A DNA stretch of 64,000 nt from Asterias amurensis (lineage: Eukaryota > Echinodermata > Asteroidea > Forcipulatida > Asteriidae), in assembly GCF_032118995.1 (NCBI RefSeq), contig NC_092661.1:2234501-2298500 (forward strand), given 5' to 3'. The position numbers and the translations under genes are program-made. The stretch's first letter is position 1, and each line of letters opens with the position of its first letter. Of the stretch, positions 22,501 to 34,500 are shown in pieces. Under the pieces are notes generated by a model. That model was not told where the DNA came from. It did not search any database and saw only the letters and a program-made list of their open reading frames with translations.

Positions 22501-25500
22501 AAGGTTTATACACACCCACGTGACGCGCTCTCCACCAATAGGAATAGCGAAACTGTCTGAGGTATTTATGAATTATGGTTTATATTTTAAAGCCCCCATC
22601 ACACCGAACTCATTCTCAATATGTTCTTAAAAATATACCCGAACGGGCTTTAACTGTGTGCAAAACGGAGTTGGATGCAGTAGCAATTGTTTACAATCTG
22701 TTTTCGATCTTCATAGACAGGCTCGGACGGGTTTGATCGGAACTGTGTTCCAGAACTATGAGGCTGCCAAAAACAGCTTGGACGACCATCCCTTCAATTA
22801 GATGGAGTGGCAACATTTACAAACAGAGCTGTCGTACTTGGATCGTACTAGGGACGTGCTAGACGTGGTGCGCTCAGGCGTCATTTTGATGTGCACACAG
22901 ACTGGGTTTGTTTGTAGCACGTTCATCCTGATAGCGGACAGGCCCAACTCATTACCAGAATTTAAGTGACTAGTGTTGATTGCAAACCACTCATCTTATT
23001 GACGCCCTCTAGTGTATAAAGCAGCTCATGTATAAAAAGGATTACTACGACTGAACAAGTCAAGTAGTCATTGCCTCTTTTCTTTGAGTCTCAATCTAAT
23101 GAACCCAATAACAACTAGGGTAACACTAAAGACAATTTCCAACTAAAGCTATATGTTCAAGCCAGACCAAACCCATTTAAAAAAAAATTCAGGACGAGTA
23201 CGGACGTTTTAGAAACTAGTTGGTGTGACCCTTTACTGTTTCCTTTACTGACTTACCAGCAGTGTTGTATCTATCGGCAGCCATCGCTACCTCAGCGTAT
23301 TTCTCAGCCAGTTGGTACTCCGCTTGTAAGAAGTAAATGAAGGAGAGATTGGTGGCGGCGACCGAGGCACACTTAGAATCCTTCTTCTCAAAAGCCTTTA
23401 AGACATCAACAGCCTGAAGAAATAAGAAAACAATAACCAAGTATAACATGAAAAGATTGAAGTCCGGATGTCACACCTATTTCATTTATTAATTCTGGTT
23501 GTGAACATAATTACAGCAACTAACCCAATGGCCCTGATTTTAAACATGGTTATCATAAATGTATTCGAATGCATTAATGGTAGCAATCACATCCAGTATA
23601 ATAGGCAAATAAAGTTACACTCAAACACTCAAAAATGAATAAACACATAAAAAATGTATGATTCACATCTGTGAATGGAAGAAATACGAGCATTTTAAAA
23701 CAAGTAGGTCGCACAGTTTTTAGTTGCCCACAGGGCAAGTTGAGAGGTGGTGTTTACTAGTTCATATAAGTTTTTACTAGAAAATGTACGCCGGGCTTGC
23801 CCTGCTTGCTGATTTGTGTTGCATTGGTACAAAGTCAACAGTATTTCCTGACTTGAGTCATATAATGCCCTCTTCAACTTATAATAACATGTATATTACA
23901 GGTCGAATGTATGATTGATAATGCTTTTTGAGTATTTAAAATAGATGGTACGATCTTGGCGATGAATAAGTTAATAGCAGTGAGTTATTTAGTACCTGTG
24001 CAAACTCCTTCTGTTTGAGATACATGATGGCTTTGTTGATCTCCAGGTCATTGGCCAGATCAGTGTAGGCCGATTGTTTCACACAGTCTACACACCTGTG
24101 ACATTGGGAACAAAGAAAACAATTATCATCAGAAAAGTTCAACTACCGATCTTCCAAAAGAAATTACTGTACGACTGTGGACAGTGTGGCATAGACCCCT
24201 GCTGTGTTCCCTAATTGGGATAGTAAGGCAACACCAGTGTGAGGAGCCGGTTTTCACTGTGTGGTAATGACCTTGGATGGTTTCAACATTCAGCAGCAAC
24301 TGCCAGAAACACCAGGACAAACCCCTTCTCTTTGCGTTAAATGTAAGGGGGTTCTTCGAACTCACACCTAACTGATAAAAAACACCAGAGCTTGAGTACA
24401 GTGTGCTGGACATGCTTATAAGTTTAAAGATCATGGTCCATTCAAGTTGGGGTTATTTGGTAATAATGTAGGTGAGTTCTTGATTACACAACCTATGGCT
24501 TTACGTCTCATCCGAAGGATGAAGCAAAGTGCCGAGCCTACAGCCACGTGTCATGACCGTGACTTGAACTCACACTCTACTGATAAAAAACACCAGAGCT
24601 TGAGTACAGTGTGCTGGACACTCTAATAAGTTTAAAGATCATGGTCCATTCAAGTTGGGGTTATTTGGTAATAATGTAGGTGAGTTCTTGATTACACAAC
24701 CTTTGGCTTTACGTCTCATCCGAAGGATGAAGCAAAGTGCCGAGCCTAAAGCCACGTGTCAAGACCGTGACTTGAACTCACACTCTACTGATACAAACCC
24801 CAGAGCTTGAGTCCAGTGTGCTGGACACTCTAATAAGTTTAACGATCATGGTCCATTCAAGTTGGGGTTATTTGGTAATAGAACTAGAGAAGACACACCC
24901 AGCAGTGATCCCTGAGATCGGGGGTCCCCCTGGGTGCTCTGGCCTTGGTGGCGCATGCACCCAAATATTGTGTAAAATCTACCGGTTTGGGGGTAGATCA
25001 GTCCCGCTGGCTGTCTGTCTCTAGTGAGTCAACTTACCAGTCGTAGCCAGCTGAGAAGCTTTGCTCGATGGACGGAGCGATGAGTTTAGCAGCAGCCATC
25101 ACAAAGCGCTCCATTCCTTCTTTCCTGTTACCAGGCATGAGAATGGGTGATGATAAAAAAACAGGAAAAAATTCAGTTGATTGGAAATGTCAATATTCCA
25201 TCATTTTTGTGTTCGAAGCAACACGAGCGCGCAGCGCGAAGTCCCTTACGGCCGGGGTCCAGGGCCCGCTTAAGGGCCCTGGGAGCTATGGGTATTTTAG
25301 AAGCTCTGTGGTGGTCTCTGATGCATTTCTGTTACCTATTTTTCCAGTAGAAGTGAGCTACTTTTGTATGATTTTTCCTTTTTTTAAACAAAAATAATAG
25401 GTTTAAGGGAAAATAAGGAATGTAAAGCTCAAAAAATTCTAACAATTTTGGGTTCGCCTGCGATTTTGTTACAATTCCAGAAAAAAGAAGGGAAAAAAAA

Positions 25501-28500
25501 AAATAATAATAATAATAATAATAACAGTATTTTTATTTTTTTGACGATCTTATCCCTTATTTCTGCCCTTGAAAATTCTTTTTGTCTCACCAACAGCCAT
25601 TTTTATAGGTTCTTGATTTGAAATTCGGTTCAATTAAATGTTTGTGATTTTAACGAGAGCGATGTGTTTTTGAGAAAGAGGTTGTTATTCAGCATAGAGT
25701 ATAACTGGAACGAGGTTGAGATTAGACCCCAACATAGAAATAGAACCAACGAAGAAAGCACGTCGTCCGGACGTACAGTGTGTTCGCTGGTTCCCAATAT
25801 ATCTTTCGCTGGTTGTGAGGCAATAACAGGTACCAGTTTGCCATGGCCTGCCGGCGATCTCAGATTCGTGCCGCGCCGCTCATTGGTTCGTGTACAAACC
25901 TGCACGTACACGGTTACACATGGTGCAAAACACGTGCATTGTTTTTTCAGTAGACTTTCAAAAGTCTCCACACGTGTTATCTTTGCTGTAGCAGCAAGCG
26001 CATTACATGCAAACATTATTAAACCGTACCACTATAAACGAAGCGAGGAATGAGGCAAGTTTATACATCTGTCGCTGCTGCTGCATGCATGCGCGATGCC
26101 AGGAAGACCACCACAAGCCGTAAACTGGGCCAACTGCTGGACGGCAATTTATTGTTTAGGTGCCGGTTTTTTCATGAACGCCGTGTGGATCCGCGATAAT
26201 AACAATTACAAAGGTAAACTTACATTGTCTGACTAGAGAAGAGGGATTAGAGAAATCAAAATGTATACCCCCCAAAACCTACCCCCCGAATTTTATAGCA
26301 AATTCACATCGAACTCAGAGACCACAACTTTCAAAGGAAAAAAAACGGAATTCCGGTTTAAACCGGAAGATTCTCATGCCTGTGTTACACCAAACAAATA
26401 ACATTCATGACTTAATTTTGTTCTTGAAACAAACTCGCACATTTTTCAGTTAAAGGCAGTGGACACTATTGGTAACTGTCAAAGACAAGTCTTCTCACTT
26501 GGTGTATCTCAACATATGCATAAAATAACAAACCTGTGAAAATTTGAGCTCAATCGGTCATCGAAGTTGCGAAATAATACTGAAAGAAAAAACACCCTTG
26601 TCACAAGAAGTTGTGTGCGTTTAGATGGTTGATTTCGTGGAAAATAACTTCTTTCTCGAAAACTATGGCACTTCAGAGGGAGCCGCTTCTCACAATGTTT
26701 TATACCATCAACCTCTCCCCATTACTCGTCACCAAAAAAGGTTTTATGCTAATAATTATTTTGAGTAATTACCAGTAGTGTCTACTGCCTTTAACTTTGT
26801 TCTTGAAACAAACTCGCACATTTGTTAGTTAATGTGCTCTCCACAAATACAAGTGTTGTTTTATCACAATTCCACTGGCTCCCCCGGTAGACATGCACTG
26901 AACATGTAGGGGTCATGTTGTATGCACAGAAGAATATCATCGCTGCACATTGTATCTGTGGCACTGGTGGTGGTAAGTGTGGACAAATTTGGCCATCATT
27001 TCATTTGTTATGAGATAAACTATCCAATTTACTCAACAACAAAAATGGTAAAATCTGAGTGATGAAGTGATGGCAGAACATGGAAATCGTGATGATTTTT
27101 TTTTCTTCGATAATCCAAGTTATCAACTAAAAAATGGCCTTATATGCCTGTGGCTGTTCATTGAAATATGAACTCTCACCCAGTTACTTAAAGCAGGATT
27201 TTTCTTTGCTGAGCAATTTTTCTTTTTACAGTGAAATTCTGTATCAATGTGGCCACGGTAGCCAGGCTGCCCCCAAACAAAACAAAACAAAACAAAATAA
27301 ACTTACATTTCTTTTTCTCTGACCCTAAGTGGATCTTTCTTGATGACCTCAAGAACCAGATTGGCGTGCTTGTCATCCTATCAAACAGAAATAAAAAGTC
27401 ATATTATTTACAACAATAATCAAAACCACAGAACACATTTTGGGCAACATGAGCCAACAATATAACTTGCTGTTATCCTTACACCGATATGTTTGGTACT
27501 GTATATTCAGTACTTCCACTTGGGTGACATTTGATTCAATGACCTTTGCATTGCTCAACCAAACCGAGCCTCTAGTATCAAATAGTCTGGTTCTCTTTTC
27601 AACAAAGAATAAATGCATCCATTACTGCTGTTGATCACAGGGACCGTGACCAAGATGGTGTCAATACTTACAGGGTGCGGTAAATATTTATCCTCATCGT
27701 CAAGATTCAGGTCAACGGAGAGCAGTTGTTGGAACGTCTTCTTCATCTTGTCTCTGTCTCCTGTAGCGTAGTAACACAGCTCAAGGTTGAAGGCCGTCTC
27801 GTAGTCAGGCTTCTCCGACATGATGTGCTCGAAGGAGGTGATCGCATCGCTGTACTGTCCCATCTTCACAAACACAATGCCGATGTTCTTCATGATCTTG
27901 TTTCTAATGCAAAAACAAAAATATTTATTAAGTACAGCAAGATGTTTTTTTTCCAGTGTCAGGGCTCCAATTTGGGATATTATTCCACAAGGCTTCAAAC
28001 TTAACTTATATTCGAATATCCGGTTAATGGCGAATAGGTTTTCCAATCCGTAACCGCGAATGCCTTTTTTTTCTTAACCGGATATCCGCATAGGGCACGA
28101 ATACCTATTTATAAACCGGATAGTTCTGTAATTACAACCAAGTAACCGGATATTCTTTTAATATCCAAATATCCGCGGACGTCGGGCGACAACTGATATG
28201 AATGTTTTGTCTGAATCCTTATGAAACTTCTATTAAGACAGCATAAAACAGCATAAATTATGTATTTAACTATGCTCACCTCCATGAAGAGTTAAAACAA
28301 TGACATTTCTGACGTAATTTGTTCAAAGATTACGAAAGTTTTCCTTCACGTAGAGTCAATCACGATCAAAAGAAAAAGCAATTCGCCATCTTTAAATTAG
28401 ATCCGGTTATTTTTATGAATGAACCGAGTGACACTGTCTAAAACTAATATCAATCCGCCCATACGATCTCATTCACAAACGAACAGCGCGCCCTCTAGCG

Positions 28501-31500
28501 GCAAAAACAAAAATATTTATGAAGTACAGCAAGATGTTTTTTTCCAGTGTCAGGGCTCCAAGTTGGGATAACATTCCACAAGGCTTCAAACTTAAATGTT
28601 AACTGTGCTGGATTCTATTTAACAAGACCAGAATCTTAATGTGAAAGAACTTTCTACACAATTTACCTTCATGTATATTATAGGATTTGAGGCATTGCAT
28701 GGTGAGGTATCAATGTACATTTGGTTTGCGGTAACACCATGTGTGTATCTACTTGCCAGGTAGAGTATTTCCTTGCTTTATTCTACTGCCGTGGAGTAGA
28801 TAATCGGAGGTTCAGGAGACTTCTCAGTTCTGAAAAGAACTGTCCTGCTTTTTAACTATTACCAGGGCGGATGGTATAGAAAATAGACTGGACTACTACT
28901 TTAGCTTATAGGATCGTAATTAACTGTTCTGCCGCGGAGTCAGTTCTGAATTGGTCTCAACGTTTCGACTTGCTTGCTCTAGTCATTGTCAGGAGACTGC
29001 CCTGGTAATAGTTAAAAAGCAGGACAGTTCTTTTCAGAACTGAGAAGTCTCCCGAACCTCCAATTATCTACTCCGCGGCAGTAGAATAAAGCAAGACAGT
29101 TCTCTTAGAACATACTCTACCTGGCAAGTAGATACACACATGGTGTTACCGCAAACCAAATATACATTATATATATTGTTTTTATTTCAACAAGCTTTAA
29201 GAAAAAAACAATTCTTGTATGGGTTCTATTCAACAGAATTGTATTCTACCAGACTTAAAGCCAACATTTGAAAGTAATTATTATTTTTTTTTTTGTATGC
29301 AACTCGCCAGACACACAAGGCCTGAAGGCCATTTCATGGTGTGGGCTACAAATTTTTTTTTTTCCAGTGGCCGCTGCCACCTACTCCTAGGGCTGAAACA
29401 GGGTTACTCCCTTTACAGTCCATACGGATGTAGGCTTGGGTATCATCAATCAGAAGCCTGGCTGGTGGAAAGCACTACCTCCCCAACTTTATGTAACAAG
29501 CGTCACGACCGGGATTCGGGGCCAATAACATCCCTGTAATGTTTCTCAGCTCCCTTGAGAGTATACAGCCCTGAGCTGCCTGTAAGGCGCTTGTGGCTTT
29601 TCATACACAATATCAACCTCTACCCTCGCAGGTACCCATTTTATACCCCTGGGTGAAGAGAAGCAATTATAATAGTAAAGTATCTTGCTCAAGGACACAA
29701 GTGTTATGACCGGGATTCAGCACCAGAACTTGAATTCGATGCTCTTAACCACTCGGCCATGACACTCTATGGATGAGGATAATAAATGAGACCATAAAGA
29801 CAGGAGCTGGCATTAAGCTAGACGTAGTTTCAGATCATTGAAATGAAGATTTTACTTCGGGCACATCAACAGAATGCAAAACTCCAGAAAAGTTGCATCA
29901 CATAAAGGCAGTGGATACTATTGGTAATTAATAATTTTTAGCATAAAAACTTTCTTGGTTACAAGTAATGGAGAGCTGTTGATAGTATAAAACATTGTGA
30001 GAAACGGCTCCCTCTGAAGTAACGTAGTTTTCGAGAAAGAAGTAATTGTTCACGAATTTGATTTTGAGACCTCAGATTTAGAAATTGAGGTCTCGAAATC
30101 AAGCATCTGAAAGCACACGACTTCATCCAACAAGGATGTTTTTTGTTTTGATTATTATCTCGCAACTTCGACGACCAATTGAGCTAAAATTTTCACAGGT
30201 TTGTTATTTTATGCATATGTTGAGATACACCAAGTGAGAAGACTGGTCTTTGAGAATTACCAATAGTGTCCAGTGTCTTTAAAGGCCGGCCTTTATTCCC
30301 CTGGGGCAACCCTAAGAATAGAGTAAAGTGAAAAGAGATGTTGTTTGTTCACTAACCTCATCTCTTTATGAGTAGTGGGGACTTGATCCAGCGCCATCCT
30401 ATAGTACTTGACAGCCTTAGGGAAGTTCCTCTGCTTGAAGTAGATATTGCCGACGTTGACGCGGAGTCGGCCGGCGTGAGAGAACATCTTGTTCTTGACG
30501 ATGACCTGGTAGGCGTTAAGGGCCTCTTGGAACATCTCGTTCGCCTCGTACTGATTGGCCAAGTTGAAGAGCACCTGTGAGGGGGGAGGTGAACCAAATG
30601 CAACTGTTAACTGTCAATTAGATTACACTCAGGGATGTGATCATAGGCTGTTGATAAGAAAAAAAATTAACTCTGAGCGCAAAGCATGAAATTGAGCTCG
30701 AAAACTTGCGAGCATGAAACCCAAGATTAAAATTTATCTTTGGTTTTAAAAGCCCTTCCCTGCAATCTGGGGTGTTATTATTTGATCTTAAAAAGCTTAC
30801 AGAGTAGGTCTAGCCAAGGTTCCTAAGCTTACCCAGTAGGTAACCGTGTAGGTAAGATCCAGATTAACCTGATCCTCATTAGACACTTGCTCTCTCTGTC
30901 GGACCAAGACTCTTTCCTTCCTCTCTGCCTCTTTAACCTTCTAGAGGTGGAAGGCAAGACAAGACACCGCTACGCCAACCTGACTCCCCAAGGTTCCTAA
31001 ACTTACTGAGTAGGTCTAGCCAAGGTTACTAGATTACCGAGTAGGTAAGATCCAGATAAACCTGATCCTCATTAGACACTTGCTCTCTCTGCCGGACCAA
31101 GGCTCTATCCTTCCTCTCTGCCTCTTTAACCTTCTAGAGGTGGAAGGCAAGACAAGACACCGCTACGCCAACCTGACCCCCCAAGGTTCCTAAAGTTACT
31201 GAGTAGGTCTAGCCAAGGTTACTAATTTACCGAGTAGGTAAGATCCAGATTAACCTGATCCTCATTAGACACTTGCTCTCTCTGTCGGACCAAGGCTCTA
31301 TCCTTCCTCTCTGCCTCTTTAACCTTCTTGAGGCGGAAGGCAAGACAAGACACTGCTACGCCAACCTGACCCCAAGGTTCCTAAGTTTACTGAGTAGGTC
31401 TAGCCAAAGTTCCTAAACTTACCGAGTAGGTTAGATCCAGATTAACTTGATCCCCATTAGACACTTGCTCTCTCTGCCTGACCAAGACTCTTTCCTTCCT

Positions 31501-34500
31501 CCCTGCTTCTTTAGCCTTCTCCAGGGCCAAGCTCAGCTCTCCTCTGCTATGGGCCAAGCAGCTAGCCTCGATCAAACCATTCACCTGCTTCTCAAGGCTC
31601 TTGATCTTCTCCTCAGGTCTGTAAGAAACAAAAGCTTTTTTATAAACTGTTATCTTAAAGGCACTGGACATCTTTGGTAATTGTCAAAGACCGGTCTTCT
31701 CACTTGGTGTAGTCCAACATACGCATAAATTAACAAATATGTGAATTTTTTTTGCTCAATTGGTCATCAAAGTTGCAAGAGAATAATGAAAGAAAAAACA
31801 CCCTTTCTGCACAAATTAATTTGTGTGCTATCAGATTTCCAATAAAAGGCTTTAGGCCTGAAGTCTTCTATTATTCGAGTGAGAAAACACCTCTTTCTCA
31901 AGAACTACGGTACTTCAGACGCAGCCGTTTCTCACAATGTTTTATACTTTCAACAGCTCTCAATTGCTCTTCACCAAGTAAGTTGTTACACTAAGAATGA
32001 TTTTGAGTATTTTCCAATGGTGTCTAGTGCCTTTAAAATGAAACTTCGAAAGTACTTCGTAAAATCGAGACGGAATTATTTTCTTCAACTTACGTGTCTT
32101 CACTTCTAGATTCTAGCGGTGGTGCAGGGCCTTTTAAGGCCTGATTCATGGGGTCAAATGATTGACCTCGTCCAGTCGAAGAGTAACCAGCGGCTTTGAC
32201 AGCTGTCATGGGTCTGGCAACACTACCATCCTATCATCAATAAAAAAAATAGTTGAATTAAAGCCATTGGACACTTTCAGTAAACAGTATTGTCTAAGGC
32301 CCACACTTCGTGTATCACATGTTAAATATAAAATAACAAACCTGTGAAAGTTTAGGCTCAATCGATCATCGGAGTCAGGAGAAATAACGGGAAACCCACC
32401 CTTGTTTCTGAATGTTTCGCCGTGTCATGACATGTGTTTACTATAAATCCGTAATTCTCGTTGTCGAGAATTGATAATTGTTTCAATGTTTTCTCAAAAA
32501 GTAAAGCATTTCATGGAATAATTTTTCATGAGAAGTCTTTTACCTTTACCTTCTGTAAACCCTATAAGTTTATTTGTAAATTTGTGAACTTTCGTTTATT
32601 TTTTTCTGTTTTGAAAGTGTATAATGGCTTTAAATAGTTTGTTTATTTATTTATTTATTTATTAGAAAAAATATCAGGCGATACATAAAAAAATACATTA
32701 ACATACTACAGCATCAAAAAACTGTGAAAATGTAAACCCTCCCCCCAACAAAAAACAAGAACAAGAAGACCAACAAGGACAACAACAGCAGCTGACAACA
32801 GCAGAGCTTGAGTCGAGAGTGTTGACTGCGACAACGACAAGCCAGGGAGAATGTCAAAATGTGACTTACCGCTGCAGCCATGCCAGTAACTGGTCGACCC
32901 ATTGACGACACTAGGCCAGTTTTCAGACGAGCCTAATTAAAAAAAAGAAAGGAAAAAAAATGCAATCAAAATAAAAGGCGTGGAATCTTTCTTTACCCAC
33001 AGCTTTTAGTTTCACTTGGCTTTTGGAGTTGTAAAAACAAATCAACATTATTGCGCATACAATTATTTCTGTTCCCTAAAAGGGAAAGTTTGGTTATCAC
33101 TCTTAAGGAACACGTTGCCTTGGATCGGACGAGTTGGTCGTTGAAAAGCGTTTGAAACTGTTTGTTATAAAATGCATATATGGTTAGATAGATAATTCAA
33201 AAGTAGAATATAATGATCTAGACAAGTTTGCCTCGAAAATGCGTGGTTTTCCTTTTACTTTGCGTACTAACACGGTCGGCCATTTATGGGAGTCAAAAAT
33301 TTGACTCCCATAAATGGCCGACCGTGTTAGTAAAAGGTAAACCACGCAATTTCGAGGCATACTTGTGTAGATCATTGTATTCTACTTTTACAAAATCTTT
33401 CTAACCATGTACATTTTATATCAAACGGTTACAAGCACTTTTTAGAGACCAACTCGTCCGGTCCAAGGCAACGTGTTCCTTTAATAGTATTTATAATTAA
33501 CTTACGGTAAGAAGACTACAGTAGCTTATGATAGGACATTATACATCAAGCATTTTGAGAAACATTCCACTTTGAAGTAGGGTGCTTTTTATGTAAAAAG
33601 ATAACAGTTTTTATGCTCCGAAATTCGAATCTGGGCGGCATTACTATAGTAACACTTTTCAAATAGTTTATGCCTATTTGGGATTATTTTTTTCTGGGTG
33701 GACATACTCGCTCCAGGTTCAATCGGACGGCTCCAAAAACCAAAGGTATAAATAAGGGAATCAATGTGTGGTGAAGAGGTTTTCAACTAGTGGTTTAATC
33801 CCAACGAGGCCTGGTTCTTGATAATTTTACTGAGACGAAGTCGAGCTAAATTATAAAGAATCAGGCCTCGGCGGGTTTAAACCACTAGTTGAAAACTGAT
33901 TCAACACACTTTGATTCCCATTCATAAATACCTTTTCAGTCAAAAACATCATCACTTTTTGGTCAAAAAGTAAAATAAATGCAAAAATTTTAATTGTTTA
34001 ATGATTTCTTTCAACACAACACCCCTCCAGCTATGAAATGGTAAAGCCCTCCGCCGCCCTCGGGTAAACAACTCCTTATAAGGGAATGCTGTGCACGTCG
34101 CACGTATCGCGTGATGTGGCACAACTGTTTAAGCCGTTGCTCTCGACCAATAGGAATGAAAAACTGTCTTAAAAGAACAGGTGCAAGGTCGCGTGTCACG
34201 CCCATGAATTAACACTTTTTACTGGTCTTAAACAAAGGTTTATACACACCCACGTGACGCGCCCTCCACCAATAGGAATAGCGGAACTGTCGCTCAAATT
34301 TAAATTATTATGATCACTGCCTCAGACTTCCAAAGTAGGAAAACATTCTATTGGCCCCATTCACCTGATGTCATGACCAATTCAGGCGCGCACCGGGCGC
34401 GGCCATTGCTGAGGTAACATGTGCCTAATTTTGTGCACAGAGACATAAGGAAATCTTATTCTTTTCTCTTTTTATGGAAATTTAATGTCTTTCTGGACAA

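Noticed and set aside
25630..26053. Overlapping open frames of about 129 codons on both strands
   Set aside because: They are intronic to IFT88, resemble no family in either translation and have no splice or start context; mirrored open frames on both strands suggest compositional chance.
31039..31142. Mutually exclusive exon of IFT88
   Set aside because: The copy has an in-frame TAG just upstream of the homologous part and no acceptor with a pyrimidine tract; treated as a decayed duplicate.
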